Shown piece by piece: positions 50,799 to 58,896 of a stretch of DNA of 64,000 bases. Position numbers and translations under genes: made by a program. Numbering within the stretch: position 1 is the first letter of the stretch; the number at the start of each line of letters is the position of its first letter. The stretch comes from Microbacterium luticocti DSM 19459 (GTDB lineage Bacteria > Actinomycetota > Actinomycetes > Actinomycetales > Microbacteriaceae). The notes beneath the pieces were generated by a model. It saw only the letters and a program-made list of their open reading frames with translations, was not told where the DNA came from and searched no databases. The DNA lies in assembly GCF_000422405.1 (NCBI RefSeq), contig NZ_AULS01000007.1, positions 1 to 64,000 on the forward strand, read 5' to 3'.

Positions 50799-51008
50799 AT
50801 GAGCTTCGCCACCTACCGCGTCGAGGGAATGACCTGCAACCACTGCGTGCAGGCGGTCACCCGCGAGGTGCAGGCACTGGCCGGGGTGGACCAGGTCGCG
50901 GTCGATCTGCAGGCCAAGACGGTCGCCGTCACCGGTACGGCCTCGCCCGACGACATCGCCGGCGCCGTGGCCGAGGCCGGCTACACGTTCGCGGGTCCGG
51001 CGTCATGA
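50799..51008 (+). CDS. copZ: Copper chaperone CopZ
   Basis: A 69-residue HMA-domain protein with the copper motif GMTCNHC (Cys at 13 and 16). It carries Cu(I) in the cytosol to the CopA pump encoded next. AAGGAGGA precedes the ATG. The stop overlaps the copA ATG (ATGA), so the two are coupled, under the CsoR-type operator upstream. Confidence 0.96.
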   Translation: MSFATYRVEGMTCNHCVQAVTREVQALAGVDQVAVDLQAKTVAVTGTASPDDIAGAVAEAGYTFAGPAS

Positions 51009-53542
51009 CCGACCAGCGTGAAGCCACGCTCGACATCGAAGGGATGACCTGCGCCAGCTGCGTCGCCCGCGTCGAGAAGCGTCTGCGCAGCGTCGACGGC
51101 GTGAGCGCCGCGGTCAACCTGGCCACCGAGTCGGCGCGGGTCGTCTACCCCGCCGGCGTCGATGAGCAGCGACTGATCGCCGCGGTCAAGCAGGCCGGGT
51201 ACGACGCCACCGTGCGCCGCAGCCGTGCGCTGGGCGCCGCGCCGCAGGCGGATGCCACGGCTGCACCGCAGGGGGATGCCGCGGCCGTGCCGCAGGCGGA
51301 TGCCGCGGCCGTGCCGCAGACGGATGCCGCGACCGCACCGCAGACGGATGCCGCGGCCGCACTGCAGGCGGATGCCGCAGCTGCACCACAGACGGATGCC
51401 ACGGCTGCACCGCGGACGGATGCCGCGGCCGCGCAGCCGGTCGTGCACGCGGAGGCTGAGGCATCCCACCCCCACCCGCACCACGCCCCGTCGGGACACG
51501 TCCACGACACCGCCGACGCGCCCGGCCGCACGACACTGCGCACCCGGGTGATCGTCAGCGCGATCCTCAGCGTCCCGGTGGTCGCCCTCGGCATGGTGCC
51601 GGCGTGGCAGTTCGCCGGCTGGCAATGGGTCTCGTTGGTGCTGACCACACCCATCGTGCTGTGGGGCGGATGGCCGTTCCACCGCGCCACGTTCGCGAAC
51701 CTGCGCCACGGGGCGATGACGATGGACACCCTCATCACCCTGGGCACCGGCGCCGCCTACCTGTGGAGCGTGTGGGCGCTCGTGTTCGGCACCGCCGGCG
51801 AGATCGGCATGCGACACTCGTCGTCGCTGTTCGACCACACCGCGCCCGCATCGTCGCTGGTGTACTTCGAGGCCGCCGCCGCGGTGACCGTGTTCCTGCT
51901 GCTCGGCCGGTTCATCGAGCAGCGGTCCAAGCGGCGGGCCGGCAGCGCCCTGCGCGCGCTGATGGAGCTCGGGGCGAAGGACGTCGAGCTGGCCGACGGC
52001 ACCCGGGTGCCGATCGAGCGGCTGCGCGTCGGTGACCTGTTCGTCGCCCGCCCCGGGGGAAAGGTCGCCACCGACGGCGTGGTGCGTCAGGGTGAGGCAT
52101 CCGTCGACCAGAGCATGCTGACCGGCGAATCGGTGCCGGTCGACGTCGCGCCCGGCGCGGATGTCACCGGCGGCACCATCGTCGCCGACGGCCGGCTCGT
52201 CGTCGAGGCCACCTCGGTGGGCGAGGACACCCGGCTGGCACGCATCGCGCGGCTGGTCGAAGACGCGCAGGCCGGCAAGAGCCGCGTGCAGCGGCTGGCC
52301 GACCGCATCTCGGGTGTGTTCGTGCCCGTGGTGATCGGCCTGTCGGTGCTGACCCTGCTGGCATGGCTCGTATTCGGCGGGTCGGTGGCGGCGGGGTTCA
52401 CCGCCGCGGTCGCCGTGCTGATCATCGCGTGCCCGTGCGCGCTGGGACTGGCGACGCCGATCGCGATCCTGGTCGGCACCGGCCGCGGCGCCCAGCTGGG
52501 AATCCTCGTCACCGGGCCCGAGCCGCTCGAACAGGCCGAGCGCATCGACACCGTCGTGCTCGACAAGACCGGCACCGTCACCAGCGGTCGCATGAGCCTG
52601 GCCTCGGTGTTCACCGACGGCGACGATGCGGCCCGGGAGCGTGCGCTGCACCTGATCGGCTCGCTCGAGTCGGCCAGTGAGCACCCGGTCGCCCGCGCCA
52701 TCGCGGCGCAGGTCGACGCACCGGCCGAGGTCACCGGGTTCCGCAGTCACGCCGGCCGTGGCGTGACCGGCACCGTGGACGGTGTGGCCGTCTTCGCCGG
52801 ACGCCCGTCGTTCGCGGCCGCGCTCGCCGCCCCCGAACCGGCAGCGCTCGCCGCCCCCGAACCGGCCGCGCTCGCCGCCCCCGAACCGGCCGGGATCCCG
52901 GCCGCGTTCGCCGGCGCGGTCGCCGACGCGCAGCGCCGCGGCACCGCGATCGTCGCCGGCTGGGCCGAGCCCGGGCAGGCGCCGCGGGTGCGGGCGGTGT
53001 TCGCGGTCGCCGACACGGTGCGACCCGAGAGCCGGGATGCCGTCGGCGCGCTGCGGGCGCTCGGCCTTCGCACCGTGCTGCTGACCGGCGACAACGCCAC
53101 GATCGCCGCCGCGGTGGCCGCCGAGGTGGGCATCGACCAGGTGCGCGCCGAGGTGCTGCCCGAAGACAAGGTCGACCAGGTCGCCCGGCTGCAACGCGAC
53201 GGGCATCGGGTGGCGATGGTCGGCGACGGCGTCAACGACGCGGCAGCCCTGGCCACCGCCGACCTCGGCATCGCCATGGGCGGCGGCACCGACGCCGCGA
53301 TGCACGCCAGTGACATCACGCTGGTGCGCGACGACCTGTCGGCCGCCGTCGACGCGATCCGGCTCAGCCGCCGCACGATGCGCATCATCCGCGGCAACCT
53401 GTTCTGGGCGTTCGCCTACAACGTGGCGGCGTTGCCGCTGGCGGCCTTCGGCCTGCTGAACCCGATGATCGCCGGGGCGGCGATGGCGTTCTCGAGCGTG
53501 TTCGTCGTGCTCAACAGCCTGCGGCTGCGCCGCGCGCCCTGA
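51005..53542 (+). CDS. copA: Copper-translocating P1B-type ATPase
   Basis: An 845-residue P-type ATPase that pumps Cu(I) out of the cell. It has one N-terminal HMA domain (GMTCASC, about 13-19), the membrane CPC motif (Cys476-Pro-Cys478), the phosphorylated Asp520 in DKTGT, TGES in the actuator, SEHPVA in the nucleotide domain and MVGDGVNDAAAL. Between the HMA domain and the first helix there is an unusual linker of eight octapeptide repeats (ADAAAVPQ-like, residues about 82-145) followed by a His-rich segment (HPHPHHAPSGHVH). The nucleotide-binding domain carries a second repeat, LAAPEPAA three times (607-630). Confidence 0.97.
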   Translation: MTDQREATLDIEGMTCASCVARVEKRLRSVDGVSAAVNLATESARVVYPAGVDEQRLIAAVKQAGYDATVRRSRALGAAPQADATAAPQGDAAAVPQADAAAVPQTDAATAPQTDAAAALQADAAAAPQTDATAAPRTDAAAAQPVVHAEAEASHPHPHHAPSGHVHDTADAPGRTTLRTRVIVSAILSVPVVALGMVPAWQFAGWQWVSLVLTTPIVLWGGWPFHRATFANLRHGAMTMDTLITLGTGAAYLWSVWALVFGTAGEIGMRHSSSLFDHTAPASSLVYFEAAAAVTVFLLLGRFIEQRSKRRAGSALRALMELGAKDVELADGTRVPIERLRVGDLFVARPGGKVATDGVVRQGEASVDQSMLTGESVPVDVAPGADVTGGTIVADGRLVVEATSVGEDTRLARIARLVEDAQAGKSRVQRLADRISGVFVPVVIGLSVLTLLAWLVFGGSVAAGFTAAVAVLIIACPCALGLATPIAILVGTGRGAQLGILVTGPEPLEQAERIDTVVLDKTGTVTSGRMSLASVFTDGDDAARERALHLIGSLESASEHPVARAIAAQVDAPAEVTGFRSHAGRGVTGTVDGVAVFAGRPSFAAALAAPEPAALAAPEPAALAAPEPAGIPAAFAGAVADAQRRGTAIVAGWAEPGQAPRVRAVFAVADTVRPESRDAVGALRALGLRTVLLTGDNATIAAAVAAEVGIDQVRAEVLPEDKVDQVARLQRDGHRVAMVGDGVNDAAALATADLGIAMGGGTDAAMHASDITLVRDDLSAAVDAIRLSRRTMRIIRGNLFWAFAYNVAALPLAAFGLLNPMIAGAAMAFSSVFVVLNSLRLRRAP
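51248..51439 (+). repeat. 24-bp tandem repeat in the CopA linker
   Basis: Eight units of 24 bp, each encoding an octapeptide like ADAAAVPQ and each containing GGATGCC. The last unit is degenerate. The reading frame is kept, so copy-number changes would lengthen or shorten the linker without a frameshift. Confidence 0.9.
52823..52894 (+). repeat. 24-bp tandem repeat in the CopA nucleotide-binding domain
   Basis: Three near-identical 24-bp units (52823-52846, 52847-52870, 52871-52894), each encoding LAAPEPAA or a close variant. They sit in a loop where other CopA proteins have no insertion. Confidence 0.9.
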
Positions 53543-53589
53543 CCGGGCCGGCGGCGCGCGCGATCATGCGTGGGCACGCGGGGCGGGAT

Positions 53590-53759
53590 GCATTAGAATA
53601 ATGCGCAGGGGCGCCCCAGGCACACCGCAGAAGCGGTGCATGCCAAACGGCGCTTCCCGCCCCGTGTGTGTCCCGGCATCCGAGCCGCCTGCGGGGCACC
53701 GCAGCCCGACCCGGCCCACCGGCGCTCCCGGTCCGGCCGGCACCACGCTCAGGAGGAGC
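53590..53759 (+). promoter_or_regulatory. Promoter and long structured leader of the helicase gene
   Basis: TAGAAT (53594-53599) is a good -10 box, lying inside an inverted repeat GCATTA (53590-53595) / TAATGC (53599-53604). The predicted transcript has a leader of about 150 nt. It contains a perfect hairpin CACCGC-AGAA-GCGGTG (53623-53638) and an AGGAGGAG ribosome-binding site before ATG 53760. The leader is open in the helicase frame, but the product would be Arg/Pro-rich and looks non-coding. It matches no RNA family I can name. Confidence 0.5.
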
Positions 53760-55916
53760 ATGCCGACCACGGCACCCGCGCCCACATCCGCGCGCCGCAG
53801 ACCCTCGTCGTCCGCACGCCGCGACGACGAGGCGCCCATCATCCCGATCCTCGCCCGCAAGGTGCGTGAGGTCGAGGCCAAGGCCCAGCGCGGCAAGCTC
53901 GGCCCCACCAACCGGGTCAAGTTCCAGGTGATCGCGTTCCTGGTGCGCGAAGAGCGCGCCCGTGTCAAGGCCGACACCGAGCTGGGGGATGCCGCCCGAG
54001 CCGAACTGCTCAAGCGCCTCGACGGTGTGGCGACCATCCTCGCCAAGACCGCCGCGCGCGACACCTCGCTCATCCAGCTGCTCGAGGTCGACCAGGCCAC
54101 CTCGCCCGTCGCCAAGCGCATGCGCCGCGACTGGCTGCTCGAGTCGGGCGCGGAACTGGCGCCCGACGAACTGATCATCACCGACGTCGCCCCGGTCGTG
54201 GCCGCGCCGGTCGTCCCCGCCGCGCTCGCCGAGCGTCAGGTCGTGCCGCCGCAGATCGAGGCGCGCCGCGAGGCCAACCCGTTCCTGGCGCCCGACCTCG
54301 CGCTGCACGTCCACAAAGACACGCCGCGGCGGCGCCTCGACAGCTGGGAGCTCATGGGTCCGCTGTACAAGGCGTTCGAGTCCGGCGCCGGCGGCGGGCA
54401 GGCCACCATGGACCTGCCCCCGGTACCCGAGTTCGACCGGCTCTCGCCCCGCGGGCGCGAGATCATGCCTCACCAGTCCCGGTTCCTCGAGGCCGTCCGT
54501 GCGGGCCACCGCACGTTCCTGCTCGCCGACGAACCGGGCCTGGGCAAGACCGCGGAGTCGGTGCTCGCAGCATCCGTCGCCGACGCCTACCCGCTGCTTG
54601 CCGTCGTCCCCAACGTCGTGAAGATGAACTGGGCGCGCGAGGTCGAGCGGTGGACGCCGCAGCGGCGCGCCACCGTGATCTCGGGCGACGGCGAAGACAT
54701 CGACGCGTTCGCCGACGTCTTCATCGTCAACTACGAGATCCTCGACCGGCACCTGTCCTGGCTCGGCTCGATCGGCCTGAAGGGCATGGTCGTCGACGAG
54801 GCCCACTTCATCAAGAACCTCACCTCGCAGCGCTCGCAGAACGTCCTCGCGCTGGCCGGCCGCATCCGCGAGCAGACCAGTGACCCGCTGCTGCTGGCCC
54901 TCACCGGCACCCCGCTGATCAACGACGTCGAGGACTTCGACGCCATCTGGCGTTTCCTCGGCTGGACCAACGGGCAGAAGCCCGGTCCCGAGCTGATGGC
55001 CAAGCTCGACGCCACCGGTCTCACCCCGGCCGACAAGGCGTTCTACCCCGAGGCACGCGATGCGGTGATCTCGATGGGTATCGTGCGGCGCAAGAAGAAG
55101 GATGTCGCCAAGGACCTGCCCGACAAGCTCATCGCCGATCTTCCCGTCGAGCTGGACGACGAGTACGGCCGTTCGATCCGGCAGGCCGAGCGCGAGCTCG
55201 GCGAGCGGCTGGCGGCGCGCTACCGCCGCATCATCGACGCCCGTGGCGACCGGGGCCTGGCGCCCGGCGAGATCGACGACGACATCGTGCGGCTGGTCGC
55301 GCAGAACGAGCTCGACGAGTCGAAGGCCGCCGGCACCGGCACCGAGAACGTGTTCACCATGGTGCGCAAGATCGGTCAGGCCAAGGCGCTGCTCGCGGCG
55401 GACTACGCGGCACAGCTGCAGCGCTCCGTGGGCAAGGTGGTGTTCTTCGCCAAGCACATCGACGTGATGGATGCCGCGGAGGCGCACTTCGCGGCATCCG
55501 GTCTGCGTTCGGTGTCGATCCGCGGCGACCAGTCGACGCCGGCCCGTCAGCAGGCGATCGACGCGTTCAACAACGACCCGGGGGTCGGTGTGGCGGTCTG
55601 TTCGCTGACGGCCGCGGGTGTCGGGCTGAACATGCAGGCCGCGTCGAACGTCGTGCTGGCCGAGCTGAGCTGGACCGCCGCCGAGCAGACGCAGGCGATC
55701 GACCGGGTGCACCGGATCGGTCAGGACGAGCCGGTCACCGCATGGCGGATCATCGCCGCGCACACGATCGACACCAAGATCGCCGAGCTCATCGACTCCA
55801 AGCAGGGCCTTGCGGCGCGCGCGCTGGACGGCGCCGCGGTCGACGAGACCTCGAGCGACTCGGTGCAGCTGGCGGCCCTGATGCACTTGACCCGGCAGGC
55901 GCTCGGCGCCGCCTGA
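53760..55916 (+). CDS. SNF2-family DEAH helicase-like ATPase
   Basis: A 718-residue superfamily 2 ATPase of the SNF2 type. Motif I is DEPGLGKTAE (from Asp257), motif II is VVDEAHFIKN (Asp346 to His349), motif III is LALTGTPLIND, and motifs V-VI read TAAGVGLNMQ and QAIDRVHRIGQ. The order and the RIGQ ending match single-chain SNF2 translocases resembling SMARCAL1. A helical region of about 180 residues precedes the ATPase and has no motif I know. The C-terminal stop region is the first unit of the minisatellite that follows. A role in DNA repair or transcription is inferred only from family. Confidence 0.9.
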   Translation: MPTTAPAPTSARRRPSSSARRDDEAPIIPILARKVREVEAKAQRGKLGPTNRVKFQVIAFLVREERARVKADTELGDAARAELLKRLDGVATILAKTAARDTSLIQLLEVDQATSPVAKRMRRDWLLESGAELAPDELIITDVAPVVAAPVVPAALAERQVVPPQIEARREANPFLAPDLALHVHKDTPRRRLDSWELMGPLYKAFESGAGGGQATMDLPPVPEFDRLSPRGREIMPHQSRFLEAVRAGHRTFLLADEPGLGKTAESVLAASVADAYPLLAVVPNVVKMNWAREVERWTPQRRATVISGDGEDIDAFADVFIVNYEILDRHLSWLGSIGLKGMVVDEAHFIKNLTSQRSQNVLALAGRIREQTSDPLLLALTGTPLINDVEDFDAIWRFLGWTNGQKPGPELMAKLDATGLTPADKAFYPEARDAVISMGIVRRKKKDVAKDLPDKLIADLPVELDDEYGRSIRQAERELGERLAARYRRIIDARGDRGLAPGEIDDDIVRLVAQNELDESKAAGTGTENVFTMVRKIGQAKALLAADYAAQLQRSVGKVVFFAKHIDVMDAAEAHFAASGLRSVSIRGDQSTPARQQAIDAFNNDPGVGVAVCSLTAAGVGLNMQAASNVVLAELSWTAAEQTQAIDRVHRIGQDEPVTAWRIIAAHTIDTKIAELIDSKQGLAARALDGAAVDETSSDSVQLAALMHLTRQALGAA

Positions 55917-56330
55917 GGGGGCCGGGCGCGGCGGTGCCGCCTGAGGCGGCCGGGCGTGGCGATGCCGCCGGAGACGGCCGCGCACGATGGTGGCGCCGCC
56001 TGAGACGGTCGGGCCGGACGGTGCCGCCTGAGGCGGCTGGGCGTGGCGATGGTGCCGTCGGTGATGGCGGGGCGGGTGCGACGGTGGCGCCGGAGACGGT
56101 CGGGTGCTCGGTGCCGCCTGAGACGGCCGGGCCCGGCGGTGCCGCCTGACATGGCCGGGCGTGGCGATGCCGCCGGGGACCGCCGCGCCCGACGGTGGCG
56201 CCGCTGGTGGCCGGGTGCGACGGTGCCGTCGGTGATGGCGGACTGGGCGCGACGATTCCGCCGGTGGTGGCGCGACGGTGCCGCCGCTGGTGGCCGGGTG
56301 CGACGGTGCCGCCGGTGGTGGCGGGCCGGG
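55905..56330. repeat. Degenerate ~30-bp minisatellite between the helicase gene and pfkA
   Basis: About 14 decayed units of the form GGTGCCGCCTGAGACGGCCG plus about ten further bases fill this gap. Many contain the palindrome CCGCCTGAGGCGG. The first unit is the 3' end of the helicase gene, including its TGA. No credible gene lies here, although most frames are open because of the repeat composition. Confidence 0.8.
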
Positions 56331-56339
56331 CCCGGGCAG

Positions 56340-56399
56340 TAGTGTCGTTTCAGGCAGCGTCGCCGGCATCCTTCCCCCTTTCCATCCGAGGACGACAGC
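56340..56399 (+). promoter_or_regulatory. pfkA promoter region
   Basis: TAGTGT (56340-56345) is a plausible -10 box immediately after the minisatellite. GAGGA, at about 56387-56391, serves as the ribosome-binding site for ATG 56400. Confidence 0.45.
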
Positions 56400-57428
56400 A
56401 TGAAGATCGGCATCCTGACCAGCGGCGGCGACTGCCCCGGACTGAACGCGGTGATCCGTGGCGTGGTGCTGAAGGGCACCACCGCGTACGGGCTCGAGTT
56501 CGTCGGCATCCGGGACGGCTGGCGCGGGGTCGTCGAGGGCGATTTCTTTCCGCTGACCCGGCACGAGGTGAAGGGCCTGTCGAAGGTGGGCGGCACGATC
56601 CTCGGCACCAGTCGCACCAACCCGTACGAGGGGCCGCGCGGGGGAGCCGAGAACATCGCGAAGACGTTGTACGGACATCGCATCGACGGGATCATCGCGA
56701 TCGGCGGCGAGGGCACCCTGGCCGCGGCCGACCGGCTGTCGAAGGACGGCATCAACGTGCTGGGCGTTCCCAAGACGATCGACAACGACCTGCGGGCGAC
56801 GGACTATTCGTTCGGTTTCGACACCGCAGTGAACATCGCGACCGACGCGATGGACCGGCTGCGCACCACCGGCGACTCGCACCAGCGGTGCATGGTCGCC
56901 GAGGTGATGGGGCGCCACGTCGGCTGGATCGCATTGCACGCGGGCATGGCCGCCGGCGCGCACGCGATCTGCATCCCCGAGGTGCCGCTCTCGATCGACG
57001 AGGTCTGCGACCTGGTCACCAAGGCCCACGACCGCGGCCGGGCGCCGCTGGTGGTGGTGTCGGAGGGGTTCACCCTCACCGGCATGAGCGAGGCCTACAG
57101 CGACAAGGGACTCGATGCGTTCAACCGGCCGCGGTTGGGTGGCATCGGCGAGGTGCTGGCACCCGAGATCGAGCGCATCACCGGCATCGAGACCCGGTCG
57201 ACCGTGCTCGGCCACATCCAGCGCGGCGGGTCACCGTCCGCGTTCGACCGGGTGCTGGCCACCCGGCTCGGCCTGCACGCCGCCGACGCGATCGTCGACG
57301 AGGCGTGGGGCCAGATGGTCGCGCTGCGCGGCACCGACATCGTGCGGGTGCCGTTCGCCGAGGCGCTCGGCGAACTGAACACCGTGCCGCGCTACCGCTA
57401 CGACGAGGCCGCCGCGCTGTTCGGGTGA
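56400..57428 (+). CDS. pfkA: 6-phosphofructokinase
   Basis: A 342-residue phosphofructokinase that phosphorylates fructose-6-phosphate in glycolysis. Family motifs are LTSGGDCPGLNAVIRG, IGGEGTLAAA, PKTIDNDL, MGRHVGWIALHAG and LGHIQRGGSPSAFDR. The phosphoryl-donor positions are mixed: Gly105 in GGEGT is the ATP-type residue, whereas Lys125 in PKTIDND is usual in pyrophosphate-dependent enzymes. This combination defines the actinobacterial group that includes ATP-using Streptomyces and PPi-using Amycolatopsis enzymes, so the donor cannot be assigned from sequence alone. Confidence 0.95.
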   Translation: MKIGILTSGGDCPGLNAVIRGVVLKGTTAYGLEFVGIRDGWRGVVEGDFFPLTRHEVKGLSKVGGTILGTSRTNPYEGPRGGAENIAKTLYGHRIDGIIAIGGEGTLAAADRLSKDGINVLGVPKTIDNDLRATDYSFGFDTAVNIATDAMDRLRTTGDSHQRCMVAEVMGRHVGWIALHAGMAAGAHAICIPEVPLSIDEVCDLVTKAHDRGRAPLVVVSEGFTLTGMSEAYSDKGLDAFNRPRLGGIGEVLAPEIERITGIETRSTVLGHIQRGGSPSAFDRVLATRLGLHAADAIVDEAWGQMVALRGTDIVRVPFAEALGELNTVPRYRYDEAAALFG

Positions 57429-57430
57429 GA

Positions 57431-57468
57431 GGCGACGGATGCCACGCCCCCGGCATCCGCTCGTCGCC
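57431..57468 (+). terminator. Hairpin after pfkA
   Basis: GGCGACGGATGCC (57431-57443) can pair with GGCATCCGCTCGTCGCC (57452-57468), which has a few extra bases. It starts 3 bp past the pfkA stop. Its right arm is also the first unit of the 25-bp repeat array that follows. Confidence 0.6.
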
Positions 57469-57548
57469 CGGGATGTGGCATCCGCTCGTCGCCTGGGATG
57501 TGGCATCCGCTCGTCGCCCGGGCTGCGGCATCCGCTCGTCGCCCGCGT
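57452..57548. repeat. Four tandem copies of a 25-bp repeat after pfkA
   Basis: Units beginning GGCATCCGCTCGTCGCC lie at 57452-57476, 57477-57501, 57502-57526 and 57527-57548. The last is shortened. They differ at only a few positions. They extend the terminator's right arm, so several alternative hairpins are possible. Confidence 0.9.
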
Positions 57549-57568
57549 GTGATCGGTGACTCTCGGGA

Positions 57569-57634
57569 TCAGGAGATATCTCGGGTTCAGGAGAATCTGC
57601 GGTAGATCCTCCTGTCGCGGTGATTTGTCCTGTG
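57569..57634. repeat. Palindromic element C, diverged copy upstream of the DUF559 gene
   Basis: The segment aligns in the same orientation with the two copies downstream at 58630-58694 and 58769-58833, sharing blocks such as CAGGAGA, ATCTGCGG, CTCCTG and GGTGATTT. It can fold through CAGGAGAATC / GATCCTCCTG. Confidence 0.75.
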
Positions 57635-57739
57635 CTCGTGCGCGGCGATGAGTCCTCCACAGGATGCCGCGACCCCGACGTTGTCCACATTTCCGGCCCG
57701 CGCAGCCAGCGGCGGGGACGGGGTAGGGCACGGTGGGGG

Positions 57740-58594
57740 ATGAGGTCACCGCAGGAGTTCAGCACCTGGCTCGCCGCGCGCGGCGCAGCCCATACCTCGG
57801 CTGCGCGGGCGGCGGGGTTCACGGTCCACGCCATGCGCTCCGCGATGGCCGTCGGAGATGCGGAGCGGCTTCGCCGCTCGTGGCTCGTCGCTCCGAGCTG
57901 CGATCCGGACCTGCGACGGGCCGCGGCGGAGGGCGCACGTCTCACCTGCCTGAGCGCCGCGCGGCGCAGGGGCCTGTGGACCCCCGATCACGAAGGACTG
58001 CACGTCGCCGTCGCCCCCACGGCATCCCGATTCGACACGACCGGTCTGCATGTGCACTGGTCGACCGGACCTGCACCGGTCGCGCGCGCCGCTCTCGAGG
58101 ACGAGATCATCAACATCCTCTTCCACGTCGCGCGCTGTGCCGCGCCGCCGGACGCCCTGGCGGTATGGGAGTCCGCGATCCGGGCCCGTCACGTCGATCC
58201 GGATGTGCTCGCCCGCGTCGCGTGGCGCAGTGAACCGGCTCGCCGGCTCGCCGCGGTGGCCTCGCAGCTGTCGGATTCGGGCGTCGAGACACGCTTCATG
58301 GACCTCATGCGCGGGATCGGCGTGACCGTGCGACAGCAGGTGCTCATCGACGGGCATCGTCTCGATGGGCTCATCGGCGAACGTCTCGGCATCCAGATCG
58401 ACGGGTTCGCGTATCACCAGGCGGCCGATCGGCGCCGTGACCTGCGGCAGGACACCCGCCTCGTGCTGCGCGGCTACACCATCCTCCGGTTCGACTACTA
58501 CCAGGTGCTGTTCGACCCCGCCTACGTCATCGCGACCGTGACCGCGGCGATCGCTCAAGGTCTGCACCGTGCTCCCGCGGTGGCCGTCCGCTAG
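57740..58594 (+). CDS. DUF559 (VSR-like endonuclease fold) protein
   Basis: A 284-residue protein. The N-terminal half looks like an AbiEi-type winged-helix region (MRSPQEFSTWLAARGAAHTS; RRSWLVAP; ARLTCLSAARRRGLWTPD). The C-terminal DUF559 domain has the fold of very-short-patch-repair endonucleases: VLIDGHRLDGLIGERLGIQIDGFAYH and then GYTILRFDYYQVLFDP. Where many DUF559 proteins have a Glu before the second Asp, this one has Gln (IQIDG), so nuclease activity is uncertain. The ATG at 57740 has GGTGGGGG upstream. It is a single gene, flanked on both sides by related palindromic repeats. Confidence 0.8.
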   Translation: MRSPQEFSTWLAARGAAHTSAARAAGFTVHAMRSAMAVGDAERLRRSWLVAPSCDPDLRRAAAEGARLTCLSAARRRGLWTPDHEGLHVAVAPTASRFDTTGLHVHWSTGPAPVARAALEDEIINILFHVARCAAPPDALAVWESAIRARHVDPDVLARVAWRSEPARRLAAVASQLSDSGVETRFMDLMRGIGVTVRQQVLIDGHRLDGLIGERLGIQIDGFAYHQAADRRRDLRQDTRLVLRGYTILRFDYYQVLFDPAYVIATVTAAIAQGLHRAPAVAVR

Positions 58595-58620
58595 ATCTAC
58601 AGCGAGAGCCCTGCCGTCGC

Positions 58621-58893
58621 CGCACGAGTACAGGAGATCTCACCGGCACAGGACGATCTGCGGCGGATTCTCCTGACCCGGTGATTTCTCCTGTGTCGCA
58701 GATGCCACCGCGCCACCGCGCCGCACGGCGCGCGGCCGCAGGCGACGGATGCCGCGCGCCGCACGAGCACAGGAGATCTCACCGGCACAGGACGATCTGC
58801 GGCGGATTCTCCTGACCCCGTGATTTCTCCTGTGCCGCAGATGCCACCGAGCCACCGCACGCCGCACCGCGCGGCCGCAGTCCCCGGATGCCG
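58621..58893. repeat. Palindromic element C, two tandem copies
   Basis: A unit of 139 bp begins at 58621 and again at 58760. Each has a core palindrome; in copy 1, ACAGGAGATCTCACCGG (58630-58646) pairs with CCGGTGATTTCTCCTGT (58678-58694) at 15 of 17 positions, with further inner pairing. The second copy reaches the stop codon of oligopeptidase B. There is no gene in this 302-bp gap. Confidence 0.9.
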
Positions 58894-58896
58894 CGG

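Noticed and set aside
53601..53759. N-terminal extension of the helicase from ATG 53601, or a 4.5S-type RNA
   Set aside because: The extension is Arg/Pro-rich with no homology I can see and lies before a strong ribosome-binding site at the internal ATG. The conserved SRP RNA core is absent.
53511..57215. Minus-strand open frame of 1234 codons across the helicase, minisatellite and pfkA
   Set aside because: Shadow of two certain genes. The repetitive RRHRR-type middle comes from the minisatellite composition.
57681..57689. Perfect DnaA-box-like TTGTCCACA upstream of the DUF559 gene
   Set aside because: A single 9-mer with no cluster, AT-rich region or dnaA/dnaN/gyr genes nearby; an origin is not supported.
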